In this document: in pieces, positions 1 to 13,729 of the stretch
Layout of the letters: each line of letters starts with the position of its first letter
Position numbering within the stretch: position 1 is the first letter of the stretch
From: Symbiodinium sp. CCMP2592
Lineage: Eukaryota; Sar; Dinophyceae; Suessiales; Symbiodiniaceae
Reading direction: 5' to 3'
DNA length: 64,000 bases
Assembly: GCA_905221615.1 (NCBI GenBank)
Contig: CAJNDT010000313.1
Location: forward strand, 1,054,001 to 1,118,000
Program-made: the position numbers and the translations under genes
Notes under the pieces: generated by a model
Seen by the model: the letters and a program-made list of their open reading frames with translations, nothing else
Told to the model about the DNA's origin: nothing
Databases searched by the model: none

Positions 1-360
1 CACACACACCGTGATCAGGCTGTCGGAATGTGCAGTGCTGAGCCCCCAGTTGCTGCATAGAGGACCTGCCCTAATTCGAGCTTCGGTTTTAAACTCTTCA
101 CAGCCGTCTGCCACAAGTGGATAAGCCCTGTACTTCCTCCACAAGGACCGTAGTTCAGAAGAGCCCCGAAAGCTCAGGATGTGCTGCCCGATGGGCCTGG
201 TACAGCTGTTCCTCGGCGATGTTATCAATCGGGTCAAACTTCTTCGGATTTCCTGTGCTTTTTGCGATCGGAACTGGGGGAGCCTCCATCCTCAAGGCCC
301 TACTTGTGGACCCGACGGTCTTGGTTCTGCTTCGGGGATGCTTGAACTTGCTATACTAAA

Positions 361-441
361 CTCGGGTTATAGGGCTTAGGGATTTAGGGTTTAGGGCTTA
401 GGGTTGAGGGCTTAGGGTTTAGGGCTTTAGGGTTTAGGGTT
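361..441 (+). repeat. Degenerate TTTAGGG telomere-like array
   Basis: About eleven tandem heptamer-like units of TTTAGGG, CTTAGGG and TTGAGGG occur here. This is the densest such run in the window. The units are imperfect, unlike a true chromosome end. Confidence 0.8.
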
Positions 442-555
442 AGGCTCTTAGGAACATGCTTCAACATCGGCGCCTCGCACTGAATGCTTGGAAGCGCACG
501 GGCTCTTAGCCTCGAGCCAGAACCCTAAGCCTTGGAGTGCAAGAGTTCTTAATAG

Positions 556-740
556 ACAGGCCTCAAGAATTACCTATACTATTTGCTGGGGGGGCTCCTT
601 ACCAGGATTCTAGTATAATATACCCTTAAAACCCTGTTCAATTTATGAAGGCTCCCATATTAACCCCTTGTAGTAGCCCTTATGGTGACCCTTATAGTCC
701 CCTTCAAAGGGAACCCTATTCTAATTATTAAGGCCCCTTT
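556..740. repeat. Dispersed AT-rich repeat, copy 1
   Basis: This AT-rich stretch (TATACTATT, TAGTATAATATA, CTAATTATTAAGGCC) shares a 23-base exact match beginning ACCCTATTC at 713-735 with 16045-16067. A diverged match lies near 13017-13041. I see no ORF or terminal repeats, so this is probably a short non-autonomous repeat family. Confidence 0.6.
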
Positions 741-1280
741 GTTGGGAGTTTCGGCCTCTGAGGAGCTATCTTGCAGGACGTGGTGCATTGGACAGCGCGG
801 TCTTCTGCTCCGGGGCCTCCACTAAGGGGGAAGGGAGATGAGGGCTCGATGCGTTTAGGGCTTGGGTTTCAGGTTTGGGGCCGTTTGGAGCTGCACTCCT
901 GAGCCGCCAAGTTCTACTGGCTACACCGTAGTCCCAACACCCAACAACGAAAGCCGTAAAGCCCTCAGCCACAATTTCTCAGCCCCTAAACCCTGAACCT
1001 CAACACCCTGCGAAACCGTAGTCCCCTGTCCCCAATGAAGCCGAGGCTTCGTAACAGTCCTGGTCTCCATCATCGGCACTGCTCTCTTGGCTGCAGGCTT
1101 CTTGGTTCATGAGCTAGGGTCTTCCAGGGAGACTTGGGTTTAGGATTTAGGGAGACTGGGGTTTAGGGTAGAGGGCGGGGTGTTTAGGGTGTTGAGGGAC
1201 TGCGAGAGGGCTTGAGAGTGTTGGCTTGGGCTTAGACTTCGGGCATTAGGGTGGCTTCAGTTTGAACAGTCGAGAAATAC

Positions 1281-1312
1281 GTTTTAGGGTTCAGGTTTAG
1301 GGTTTAGGGTTC
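1281..1312 (+). repeat. Short TTTAGGG-like run
   Basis: Four imperfect TTTAGGG or TTCAGG units in tandem. They represent the shorter runs scattered through 1-16 kb; for example 10917-10945 carries the complementary CCCTAAACCCTAA form. Confidence 0.7.
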
Positions 1313-3699
1313 CAGTCTGTGCACATGTTTCATGCCGAGGGATACCGAAGATCATTGAGGTGTAAGGTTAACATAGGTGCTTAACTAGTCACCAATACTA
1401 TTTTGGGGGTTCCGTGTTGTGGTAGAACTGTGGTTCAGATTTCAGTGCTTCTACAGCCCTTCCCACTGCTTGCCTCCCGGTGCGGGGGCTCAGTTTCAGC
1501 AGATTTCTGCTCCGGGGCTGGGTTTCTTGTGCTGAAAGCATGAGGCCCCCTGCGTGCACACTGCTTCAACTCTCGAACTTATTTTGTTGCACAGATGCAT
1601 TCGGCACGTCCTTCGGACCTGCAGCCTGCCTGAACGATAGTAAGGCCCCTAGATTACTTTCGGAACGGTGCAGATTCAAGGGCTTCTTGGCAGGGCCCAG
1701 GTATGTAAGAATCGTAGGTGCCGAAATCTCGACATCGAAGTTTTTCAGTGGGCATGAAATCGTGCTGGGAGGTGAAAATGATATGAAATTCGCTCCACGT
1801 GGCTATCTGTTTGTTTCGTTCAGTATCTTACTTGTCCTTGCTGTCGCAGGTTGGTGATTCGTGTACCTGAGTTGTGCTTCTGTCTTTCCTATCCTCTCAT
1901 GATCGGAATCTGGGTTTAGGGTTTTTGCTGCAGGGGTTTTGGCCGATAAGTTTACTAAGGCTGGGCAGCGCTCACACGAAGCGAGTTGCTCAAGTCCATC
2001 AGCCCGGTCTTCGTGCGAGCAGACTGAAGTTTGCAGGAGTTTCGGTGTTCGGAAGAAGAAGTAATAACAATAAAAACGACAGACGCCATGTCACTACAAA
2101 GGTGAAAGGCAAAATCACAACAGAGAATGACAGTATGACAGGTTAGTAGTACTCATCATCATAGTGATAGGTAAATGACCATACCGGCACGGTAGTGAAG
2201 AACTGCTTTACAACGGTGACAAGGGAGAATGACCCTTGACCCCATAAGCCTAAACTCTAAACCCTGAGCTACGCCGTAACCGTAAGCCCAGACATTCCAA
2301 CCTTCAACAGCACACCCTGGCCCTGATCCTGAACAGCGTGAGATCGGACCTCGAAGCACTAAGGTATCGTGCCAGCTGTTGGTTTACACTTCTGCTTGGA
2401 ATCATATGGATTGTGGCCAACTATTGTGATATCCTCAAGAAGCTGAACTATGCGGAAGGTGGGCATGAGATGATGTGAGTTCGGCTCAGCTGACCTTTAG
2501 GGAGTGACGAGAGACTGGGATTTAGCATTCCCGGCTTCTGAGCTGACTAAGAAGAGATGCCCTTCGCGCGCTGAGCTCGAAAACATGTGTCCGGCGCGTG
2601 ATTTAGGCGCTTGATTTATGCTGAGGGATGGAAACGTGCATGTCATGTCTATCCGCCTTCTCAAAAGGGTGAATTGCAGCTGGCTGCATGGATGCACAAA
2701 CACGTCCGACTGACTGCATAAAGTGCAGGAGAAGTGCATTAAGTAGGACAGCTATGCTCGGTTGCTTTGGGAGAGCGAGGTCTAATGCTCAGCCCAAAAC
2801 CCAAAATTGAAAGCTTACGTCTTAGGTTCTCGGGATCCAGCAAATAGGGTTGTGTTACAAGCCTTCCCGGCGTAGGGCCTGTCGCAAGGGCGTGTGACCT
2901 CGGCAAGAACGCGACAGTAGCAGTAGACAGGACAGCCAAAACAAAAGCTGCAGCTAAAGCAGTACCTCGATAGCCTTGTTAGCTACAAATGAGATTTTCC
3001 AAGTGTCTTCGCAACATTCGGAATGCTAGTATTGGGAGCAACACCCGAAACCGGACACGCGAAGCCCTCAACCCAGACTTAAACCTGAAATCACGAAGAC
3101 GCAGAATCCGTTCGAAGAAGCCCAGCCACTTTTAAATGCAGTGTTTGCGAGGGTTTTATGTGCTGGGATTGGAGGTTTAGAGCTTGGGAGCTTGGAGGTT
3201 TAGGCCCTAGGATTGTGGCGCTTCCGGGTTAAGGTTAAGGTTCAAGACGTACAGTTAAGAAATGAGGAGTTGGGACATAATTCTTGGAGTTGACAGTTCG
3301 GGATCTAGGATGCAGGGTTTCGAAAAACATAGGCTCTCGTGCCCTGGAAGGAGATGTAGGTCGGGACTACGCACCAGAAGCCGACTCCTTTAGCACAGCA
3401 TCCGGAGAGTTTAGGGTTTCGGATTAAGGGCAAGACATTGAGCATCGTTCACTCGAACCTTGCCCCAGAGGATCAACACTGACATGCAGTGTTTAGCGCT
3501 TGAATCGGTTCCCAGCAGAGGCATAGTCTCGACTTCCATGCTCCACACCTTCAGTTCCAAATTCCAAATGAGGAAGGGCAGATGCTGTGGCAGCTCAACC
3601 CTCCCAATTGGGATGAGACGCGCCGTGTCCTGCCAGAACACGAGTAGCGAAGACTCATCGCTGCCGCTGCAACTACGACTACCACTGCCACTACTAGAA

Positions 3700-3890
3700 C
3701 CACCACCACCACAACCACCACCACCGCCACCACCACCCCGCCGCCAGAACCACCACCACCACCGCCACCACCACCACCGCCACCACTGTCACTACCGCTA
3801 CCACTACGGCTCCGACGACGACTATCACCACCACCGCCGTCCACCATGATGGCTACTAGTATCACCACCACCACCACCACCACCACCACC

Positions 3891-3928
<38 letters not shown>

Positions 3929-4037
3929 CACTACCACTACCACTACCACTACCACTACCACTACCACTACCACTACCACTACCACTACCACTACCACTAC
4001 CACTACCACTACCACTACCACCACCACCACCACCACC

Positions 4038-4116
<79 letters not shown>

Positions 4117-4118
4117 GT
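3700..4118. repeat. Compound CAC/TAC/CACTAC microsatellite
   Basis: After an impure CCA-rich lead-in (3700-3842), the tract runs (CAC)n, then (TAC)n, then a hexamer (CACTAC)n at about 3929-4020, then (CAC)n, then (TAC)n. The block order is nearly mirrored around the hexamer core. Open frames across it encode only homopolymers (Thr on plus, Val or Ser on minus) and are not genes. Confidence 0.9.
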
Positions 4119-4408
4119 ACTACTTAAAATCCCCGTCCCGAAACCCGACAACAAGGCCTGGTCGTGATGGAACTGGGTCTGCCGCCCACTTGTTCTGGAC
4201 TTCCTTACAAGATTGTGTTCTTTGCTTCTTTAGGGTTTCACGTGCAGGGCAGTTGTGTGCATTCTCTTCTGCGCTGTGCTGCTCTCTGAGACTTAACATG
4301 GGGTTTGCATCACTCGTTTCCCGTACAGCCCTGCATAGCTAGATTTGTTTCATCGACCAAGGTACCCTATTTTAGCTACTGCGGCCCTGATGTTCGCTGT
4401 GTTGTTAC

Positions 4409-4500
4409 TCCCCCCCCCTGCCAGCCCCCCTCCCCCCCACCCCACACCCACACCCTCACACCCCCACCTCCCCACACCCCCCACACCCCCAACCCACCCC
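4409..4500. repeat. C-rich CCCCCA-type low-complexity tract
   Basis: An almost pure C/A strand-biased tract with C-runs up to nine bases. The complementary strand is G-rich and could form G-quadruplexes. A similar G-rich tract lies at 23404-23540. Confidence 0.8.
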
Positions 4501-6866
4501 GTGTTATTCGTCGAACTGACAGGCGGCGGGTAGACTATGGGGGCTTGGTACTGTAAGCAAGGTTCTAAGTAAGTAGCTCAAACTGTTGTTGCCTTTCCAA
4601 GAACATAGCACACCCTGAACCCTAAACCCTACATCTTCTGAGTTCCGCGAGCTTACTCTCAGCATTATGACGTTTGGGGATCCACGTTCTACGGCTTTAA
4701 GAGCTTAGGGCTCAGAGTGAAGGCCAGAACATGTGGGATTCAATGTCTCGGCTTGGTAAGAATCCGGCAGCGCATGGATCCTGTCAGGCTGAGGGGTGCT
4801 CGGAACCAGATCGGATGTGCGTCCACTGCCGACATATATTGTAGACTCCTGATTGATAGACCCCCTTTCTTTAAGGGCTCCCTATCAGAGGCCTTATCAG
4901 GAGCGGGGGCATTCCTTAGGGGTCTACTTACGGGCTTCATTAGCTGTGACCACGGGTGCCCTGAGCTCTGAAGCACAACATGTTGAAATTGAAGACGAGA
5001 CTCGTATTCCCTCGTTTCTCAAGTCCCCGGCCCCTAAACCCCAAAGCCACAAAACCCGACCCCTGAACCTTTTAACCCAAAACTGAAAAAGTTGGCCCAC
5101 TGCAGGTTTCACGGGTGAGGACTCTTGGATGCACCCTAAACCCCGAATGCTAAGCCGCTCAGGTGGTGCAGAGATGAGGGTTTATGGTCAGGGGCTTCGG
5201 GTTCTTGAATTCAAGGCCCCGATTCTGGGGCGGGCAGTCATGCATACATGCAGACCGGTCGGTGATACGAGCATTTCCCTGACTCGGACAGCACCCGATG
5301 AGAATCCTTCAGGATGCAAGGTCCATGAATACTGTGTACAAGTGGAGTTCTAGCATGCAGATCCATGCAGCTTTGCTGACAGAAAGCAGCCGCCCTTCCC
5401 CATAATCTCCTGGTCCTGCGCTTCTTCGGTGCGGGTGGGAGGAGGAAAGGGAGTTTCTTAACCCTCCCCCCTTCCCAAACACAATGCCCCAAGCACCCGA
5501 AGCACAGGACATGCTGATCGTCATTGCCAAGCCGCCCCACGTGATTCCAGAGACTGGCCCCGAGAGTAACCCGGCAGCTTCCATGACATAAGGGTCCTTT
5601 GAAGGTTACTTTTGGGGGCTTGCACTTAGCTTTTAGCTTTAGGGTCAGGGTTTTCTCAAGTGGGGCTACTATTTTGTAAAGGGTTGCTACAAGCATACTA
5701 CAAGGGTTGCTCTAACGGTTCTTTGAAGGGTTACTATAAGGGCCACTCTAATGCAGGGGTTCAAATTCCTTTGCGGGCTTTATATACACGAACCAAGCTG
5801 ACAAGGTTTACCATGTGCGGGGCAGAAAACTCAGCAACTGTCCTTTTGTCATCAATTACTGATTATCTTCGTGGTTCGGTGGTTCTGTCTCTTTTCCCGA
5901 CTTTAGACTGTAAAGCATTCTAAATTTTTAAAGCCTAAACCCTACCTAACCCGAAAGCCCTACATCTCCACTCTTGATATGACTCCACGTGTCGCATGAA
6001 AGGCTTAGGAACTGAGTGGCGGGGACGATCAGCCGACTTGGCAGGTCAGGTTGCAGGTAGGTCTTTGAGAAGCTGTAATGGTGATCACTCTCATAATCAC
6101 GGATCTTGGTAAGCACGGTTCCAAATAAGGTTACGAGTAGTCGAATTGCATCCGGAAAAACTCCACATCCCAATCCCTGAAAGACTCTACTTCCCAGAAC
6201 CAGAATTTTGCGGAGCTGGCACAGGGCGCGATACCCCAAAACCCAAAAGCTAACAGACTAAAGCCGCAAATCCTTAAAAACCCTCAAGAACCCCAAACCC
6301 ACCGCACAGGCCTGTCTGGTAAGCGGTGCCATATGGGTAAGGTTGGGTTAAGGGGTCGAAGTTCAAACGAGCACATAGTTACATGAAAAGCATAGCCCAA
6401 AATTGGTGAGGCTGGCTGGTAACCGTGTCAGGTTAAGCAGTGAGCTTCCAGGAATTGTAAGTGTGCTCGGTGGTGTTGTTTGTTGACTCAATTTGGTCTT
6501 ACTGATGCTTGCCTCTGCCCGCTGGGCTTTCTATCCCCTCAAAGATGCAGCTCACTATACCCCTGACACCCTACGCTGAAGATTGTAAGCTCCTACAATA
6601 ATCCTACCCTAAGCCCTAAACCCTGGATGTTGTTTGTGCGAGGTCGGCCTTTCGACCCCGACGACGCAGACAGCAGCCCTGTGTCGTCGCCGGTGAAAAG
6701 CTACTTTCCTGATGTTTGCAACTCAGTGTGAAGCCTAAACTCTCAAACCCGAGAGCCCTGAACCCCGAAACCCTCAAGGCCACATCCCGAACCCGAACTC
6801 CGATAATTACGCTCTAAACTCCTGAAACCCTCAACCCCAATCCGTATCAAAACTCGCAGAAGTAGG

Positions 6867-6985
6867 TTGAGAAGCAGCAGCAGCCGCAGCGGCAGCGGCA
6901 GCAGTGGGACGGGTGGTAGTGGTAGTCGTAGCAGCAGGAAGAGGAGGAGTGGTAGTAGCAGAAGTGGCAGCAGCAGCAGTACAGG
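6867..6985. repeat. Impure AGC/AGT/GGT trinucleotide tract
   Basis: Imperfect trinucleotide repeats (AGCAGC, GGTGGTAGT, AGCAGAAGT) are open in several frames as Ser/Arg or Val homopolymers. No gene is supported. Confidence 0.75.
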
Positions 6986-8935
6986 TCATCGTCATTGTCA
7001 AAAGTGTGCCAATGACAACAGCAGGCCTTTTACTGGGCGAGCAGGTATTTTCCATAGGCTTTGGGCCTAGAGCTAATGATCTGCTCTGTTGGGAGTTTTG
7101 AGGTCCTAGGCCACGGAGTTAGTAGAGGTTCTGCCTAAACGAAATCGGCCGGAGATGTTCCGCTAAGGCTTGTTTTCCAAAACTGCTTCAACATGTCTGT
7201 GTCAAGCTGCGCGTCCCGTAAACTGCACCCTGCGCCTCCAAACCCCCGCCAGTAAGCATCGGAGAGCGCTTTTCAACCACCAAACCCTTAAACTCCGGAC
7301 CCTGCACCAAAAAAGGTCTCTAACCTGAACCGTTCAGGATTCAAGGCTTAGTTTCGGCTATTAAATAGCCGCTATTTCAAGCTTCAAGCTGAGGTATTCC
7401 AGAAGAGAGTCACGATTCTCCGGAACGTTCTGGAACGGGCAGCAGCAACATGAGTACAGTGCCGCAGCAGCTTTATCCTAACCTCAAAAGGTTTAGAGCC
7501 CCAAAAGCAAAGTCTATGCTGTGATGTTGCGCGTAGGGCCTTCGTCTTTCGATCCAGCATTAGCCTTCAGACTGGGTGCTAGGCTAGGTAGGAAGGTTTA
7601 GGAAATTGTCGGGCTCGTGTTTCAGGATTTTGGGTTAAAGCCTAGAACCTCAAGTTACGAAGCTTTAAACCCAATCTAAGCCTAGGTTCCACTTCAGTCT
7701 TTGGTGCTTTTGGGGTTTCAGCTTTAGGGTTACGTCCTTACAGGGTTTCGGGTTGAAGCTTACGGTCACCGTGCGCCACAAATCTTCAGGAGGTTTTCGG
7801 CCAGCTAGAACAGATTGACGAACAAAAAATGGGACTTCCCAAGAGTTTGGAGTCGAATGCAGCTGGCCAGGTAACCAGGTTCGCACGAAGACTAGTGACA
7901 AGTACAGACTATCTCGACACCCTACACCCTAGCTGCAGTGACCTGAATTAGCCGAGGTTGGACTATCTATATTGAGAGTGTTTGGCCTTCCGCCCCTACA
8001 TACCTTAGCGCTACATCCCTGAAGCCTGGATTCCTGAACTCAAGCGCTTTAAAATCTTAAACCCCTAAACATCCGAACACGAAATCCCGGAAACCCGAAA
8101 GCTTTAGGATTAAGCTTGGCCAATGCATTGAGCTGTTCTGAGCTGTAAGAGATCGTCTGCGGTTGAAGGTTTAGTTTAGACCTTGTATGCAGAGTTTAAG
8201 GTTCAGGGTTATAGAGCCATATGGGGCTTCCATGTTCGGAGACCGTAAGTGAGCAAAAGCTACATGGGGCTCTTTTCCATGATGGCAAGGTGTATTCCGC
8301 AATAGATTGGAGCTGGGCTCTCTTTCGGCATGCTCCTTCACTATTTACGGTTAGGGGTTAGGCATGGTAGCATCACCAACGAGACTAGCACCTGGAAAAA
8401 TGGCACAGGCAACAACCGTATCGTTGTCGTTTGGAATTCGAGACACTTGTGGCTAGTGGGGTTGTCAACTAAGGCAGCAACAGGCAAGAATACGAGGCGG
8501 TGCAGCTTAGCAAGCGAGTTCTTAGCCGATCAGAACTGCTTTGACTGGTGAGAAGCAATACCTCGAACAGCCAGAATTGGGAATCATAGCAGGATGTCCT
8601 GTTGCCTTCTGGAAAGAACAAAGGATGCTGGAAACCCGTGTGACAGCAACAAGAACAAGAAATCGCAGCAACGACAACAGCCATCGCCCTGAAACTTCAG
8701 CCGTTGGGCTTGGGTTTAGTTTAGAAATCTGGTCGAATTCCTTTAACCCCCAAAAGCCTCTAGTCTTGAACCCTCAACCCCGAACGTGCCGTAAATGGAT
8801 CACAAAGGTCATGGCTGCCCTCCGATTCCGGAAGGCGCTTCGCAAGCAGACCAGCAGCTCAGCAGCAGGAAACTCTTTGAATGCTTGAGGGGCTCTCGTG
8901 ATTCAGGGCTCGGGTATTCACCACGACGCAGATTC

Positions 8936-9226
8936 TACTACACTATGCTGTGCAGCACTGCACTGTACGACACGGTGCTCTACTCGACCCTACCTGTCTA
9001 AATCATTACTGTAATATATACTATACTGTATTGCACTATACTGTAACGTTGTGCTTTATCGTTCTCTGCTCTACTATACTACTGTACTGCACTGTGCCGT
9101 TCTGTACTTTACCCTACTGTGCTCTATTGTACTGTACTGTACTCTACCCTACTGACTGTACTGCACTGTACTGTACCTCGCGATACTGTACTATACTGCA
9201 CCCTACCATACTATACTAGACTAGAG
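8936..9226. repeat. Degenerate TACTG/TACTA pentamer satellite
   Basis: Pentamer-based units (ACTGT, TACTG, TACTA, TACCC) repeat with heavy degeneration, giving tracts such as TGTACTGTACTGTACTCTA. The ORFs across it are Tyr/Cys/Leu-rich artefacts of the repeat. Confidence 0.8.
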
Positions 9227-12200
9227 ATACGATGCCAGGCTATACCATTCTGTGCTTCTCTCCAGTCTGCCCTACTCTTCTTTACTATGCTGGTACCCAT
9301 ATCAACAGTAACACCAACACAACACTAACACAATCACCGAGGCTTACACTAACACTGACATTTTCACAAAATACTGCACTATGATGTATTGTACTAAGAC
9401 TAATACTGGTACAGCTTCTAGTCTGACATTCACACTAGACTAAACTAGACTAGGCCACAGCTTCGTGTATCATACTGATTGGCGGAGAGACCACGCATGG
9501 GCCTCAGAGATGTTGGAGGTGCTTATGATTGATGAAAGTTGGTTTCACGGCCACGGCCCTGAATCTTAAACCGAAATCACCGAGCCAATCAACATCCCGG
9601 ACCTTAGCACGTGACCGCTCTGGCTGAGAGGGTCAGAGGTTTCTCAGTGTACGGTTTCGAGCCGCAGACAGGGATGCCCGATTATAGATTCATACCAGCA
9701 AGGGTTCTACGTGATTCGGACAACCTTCAGAGAGAAAGACCTTACAATCAGAATACCCAATCCGAGGCTTTTGGTCAGCCTCCGGCAGCACCGACTCTAT
9801 AGGCAGCTTGGTATCGTTCTTCCTTTGACCCTCGCTGTTACTGCTTCCACTCCTGCTGCCACTACTCGTACTACTGCTACTGCTTCTACAGCGATGACGA
9901 CGAAGAAGACGACTTCTACTGCTGCTGCCATAGTAAGTAATTGTAACTAGTATCCGTCGTGCAAATTGCTTGCTGTGATTTAAAGCTGGTGCTCACAGTT
10001 GAAAGAGTTTGAGGCCGGCAGCTAAGGGTTTCAAGGCCAGGGTGTGGGTTGAGTCGCAGGATGCGCGGTTTCGGGTTTGGCTTTCGGCCCGACAGTTTTG
10101 CAAGTGCCAAATTTGCACCAGACAACCCTCAAAAACAGAAGCCTGAGCCGTTTGATGGATGTTGCGGAGCATGTCAGTGGACATAGCAAAAAGGTATCTA
10201 CTTGGGATTGCAGGTCTCCTTACTTGGATAACCCCTTATTGTGATGCGCTTCTCCTACAGTTTCGGATTAGGGTTCAGGGCTGCGGGTCCCCGATCTGCC
10301 TGGCTCAGAAGCTTCTTCCGAAACTTCAGGTTTCAAGCTTTAGGGTTTGAGCAGAAGCATTTGCACACCTTCCTGCCTACTTCCCCAAAAGTCCGCTCAA
10401 CCGATACCCTAGAGATTATTGACACAATGCAGAGGTCAACAGGATCAGATGTAATGGTAAGCTCTTAGGCTGAAGGATAGGCCAGGCGGTTCTCCTAGAT
10501 CTGGGCTAGCGTTCATCACTATTAAACACTAGCGTGGAACCAAAGGCTACCAAGCAGAACCGGCGTCGCTCCATGAAGACCAAGCCGGCAGCTCCATGGG
10601 AAGCGCCGACGAGGTGTGACCGTCGCAAGAGAATGCAGTGGAGGAGGCCAGCTTGCGGCGGGCCGTGGTTCGACACGTGTCGCCTGACGTAGCTGAAGTA
10701 CCAGGGGCAGTCAAACACAAAAGTGCGGCGCGCACCGCGAGCAGGTGACGGAGCTGCCCATGAACTTCAGGAAGAAAGAGAAGTGTGCCATCATGGACGG
10801 ATTTGCCAGGGAAGGCTTCAAAGACCTGACAAGCATGTCGCACTCTCCACGGCGGAGCCGGGCAAGAACACCCAGGCGGAGACCAGCTGACGTATGGAAG
10901 AAGTTAGAAAGCTGGCCCTAAACCCTAACCCCTGAACCTTGAAGCCTAACTTCTAAAACCCTAGACCTTACATCCTCAGGGCCGAGCCTTGAACCCTAAA
11001 CCAAAAGAACCTAAGCCTCAAACCCCACACATCGGGGCACCAGGCAGCAATCCTGCCCCTTTCAGTGGTGCTGGCGTGTCCGGCCTTCACCGCGGCTCGT
11101 CTCACTGTTCAGGGTTTGTGCTTTTAGGTTTCAGGTTTTCGGGGTTGCATATCTGATTCAGGCTTTAGGGTTCAGGGTTTAAAACTTAGGTTTGGGGTGT
11201 TTAGGTTTAGACTTTGGTTGTACGGCACATGCAGAGCCTTTACAAGCGGCGGTTCTTTTTCGGGCGTGATTCGTTTGCCCGAGCCTTGTTTTCCAGTAGG
11301 CTCCTGCACAATGCTACAAGAGCGATAGACCAGGCAAAACCCTGCACCCTGCATGAACCCTCGTGAGACACAACGTTCTTCCCCCATAATACCAAGGCCC
11401 GAAGCCCCAAAAGCCTCGAAGACCCAAACCCCAACCACTACGACCCTTAAGACCCTTGAGCCAATGCCCACACGCCCCCAACGGCCAGCCGACTCCAAGC
11501 GAGTCTTAAGAGCTTCGGGTTGAAGCTTTCGGGCGTAGGGTTGAGGGTTTGAGGGCCCTGGTGTTTGGGTACAGGGTCTATTTGTTTTGGGGAGTTGCAG
11601 GTGCAGGTTGGAGGCTTTCGGTGTCTCGGTCGAGGACCCCAAATCCGAAAACCTTAAGTACAGAACTTTGGAAGTCTAAGCCCCACCCAATGCGTAAATA
11701 CTGCGCCTTGGAAATGCATCATCAGGAAACTCATCCGGCGGTGATCTTGAACACAGCATTTCCAGCCCCTCTAGGTGCGATTACAACATTCCAGATGTTT
11801 CGGGTAGTTTTGGTCTGGGTTTCGGAAGAGTGTGCTGATACAAGTAACAAGTGTACAGCATATGTTTACAGGGCTCGGGAGCAAATTCCATGCTTTGGGG
11901 TCAAGATCATCGGCTTGCGTCCTCTGCTACCTTACCAGGTTGCAGACACAAGGCGAACTTCAACATGAAGATGTAGTTCGGTATTTGCGGCAAACCTCTG
12001 AGTTTTGGAGCGATGCGCCCTAAAACCCTAGACCTTCTTTAAGGGGAGGGTTGTGGATATCTCGTCGAAGCATCCATCGTCACATGTTCGGTTACATGAC
12101 ACTTTGAAGCCTAAACCTCGAGCTGCCAGGGTGCAGAGCAGGCACGGGCTAGGATTTTAACGCTCCACCCAAAGCAACACAGAAAAAGCCCTCCTAGACA

Positions 12201-12945
12201 CCATAGAGCAACCAACCGAAACCCGAAAGCCGGTGCAGCCCTCCGGCCTAAGTCCCTAAACCTAAACTCCCGCAACCCTGCGCTTCGAGGTAAGGGCCTG
12301 GAAAATCCCGATCAGTTTACGGCTCACCAGATCTGGCTTTCTCAGACCAGCATGAAACGGTCTTAGGTAAAATTACAGATGGAGAAGCATACAAAATCCA
12401 CTGAACAAATAGTGGAAAAACGCCAAAACGCAGGCCCCGCAACCTGCTCTTCTGCATAAAATACGTGGGGTCTTTCGCTTGTTAGCTCTCCGGTATTGTT
12501 TTAGGATTATGGGATGAGGCCGTAGCAGACACCCAGCTTCTGCGAACACGCATTTTGAACGAGTAACATGAAGAAGTAGAGATGAAGCGCATGGCAGACA
12601 ATGGGCAGCAATCGTTTGCCGGACGGCAGGTCCACAATAACTCTCACGGGCAATTGGTGACAAGTGCAGAACATGTATCCGAATTGGGACACTTAAAACC
12701 CCCAGCGGCAACCTGATTTCTGCCAGATTGGCCAAAATACGAAGTGCCTCAACCCCGAAACCCCCAAACTTTCAAACCCTCAAGCTCTTCAGCCTTGAGC
12801 TTTGCTCCGAAATGGGGTAGGCTGGGCTTCTCTTCCACGGGCTGAGCCAGTTTCTTGCCGAAGGGCCGAGGTGCACCAGAAGCGCAATCGCTGTCAGTAG
12901 TAACAGGACTTACGAGACGAAGGCCGATTCCTGGTGTTAAATAAT

Positions 12946-13062
12946 ACAGGGGCTTCAATAATTACCTATACTGATTTTCGGGGCTCCTTATTATAATTGT
13001 AGTATAATGGGCCTCAAAACCCCATGCTAATCATTAAGGCCACTATAGTATGCTACTGTAGG
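12946..13062. repeat. Dispersed AT-rich repeat, copy 2
   Basis: The order of words resembles copy 1: TTACCTATACT, then GGGGCTCCTTA, then TAGTATAAT, then CTAATCATTAAGGCC. The shared order suggests common descent rather than chance low complexity. Confidence 0.55.
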
Positions 13063-13284
13063 AACCTGAGTAAGAAACCTTGCGCCTTTGTCAGGGTTTC
13101 GTATATGAAACCTACTATTTTGAGGTTGTAGACGCAGAGTTGCTTAAATTGGGTTTATCTACATGATGAAACTGTGTGAATGCAAAATTCAGCTTTGTTT
13201 AGAGAAGTCCGTTGCCCCTAAGCATGTATTCGCAGTATTTTCGATGTCTCCAGTAAACCATCCCCAATTTGTGTTGGAAGTGCA

Positions 13285-13291
13285 TTGAAGC

Positions 13292-13383
<92 letters not shown>

Positions 13384-13596
13384 TGTAGTAGCAGTAGTAG
13401 TAGCAGCAGCAGCAGGAGCAGCAGGAGCAGTAGCAGCAGGAGCAGTAGCAGCAGGAGCAGTAGCAGCAGGAGCAGTAGCAGTAGCAGCAGGAGCAGGAGC
13501 AGTAGCAGCACGAGCAGTAGCAGCACGAGCAGTAGCAGTAGGAGCAGTAGCAGTACCAGTAGCAGTAATGGTGGTAGTAGTAGTAGTAGTAGCAGC

Positions 13597-13627
<31 letters not shown>

Positions 13628-13654
13628 CTAGTACTAGTAGTAGTAGTAGTAGTA

Positions 13655-13691
<37 letters not shown>

Positions 13692-13729
13692 CAGTAGTAG
13701 TAGTAGTAGTTGTTGTTGTTGTGGTAGAA
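13285..13729. repeat. AGT/AGC trinucleotide microsatellite, 445 bp
   Basis: A near-pure (AGT)n block of about 100 bp is followed by a 12-15 bp higher-order unit (AGCAGGAGCAGT-like), then by (AGT)n interrupted by ACTAGT and ending in TGT units. All six frames are open or nearly open as homopolymers (poly-Ser, poly-Leu, poly-Thr, poly-Val). I do not call a gene. Confidence 0.9.

Noticed and set aside
361-441. True chromosome end
   Set aside because: The TTTAGGG units are degenerate, short and followed by 16 kb of other sequence, so an active telomere is unlikely at this point.
3551-4154. Poly-Val, poly-Ser/Gly and poly-Thr ORFs
   Set aside because: Produced by the compound CAC/TAC microsatellite; no non-repetitive coding sequence flanks them.
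11451-11470. Possible relic of the dinoflagellate spliced leader (complement of TTGGCTCAAG)
   Set aside because: Only ten bases match the end of the spliced-leader sequence as I know it, and the upstream part differs; expected by chance in this much sequence.
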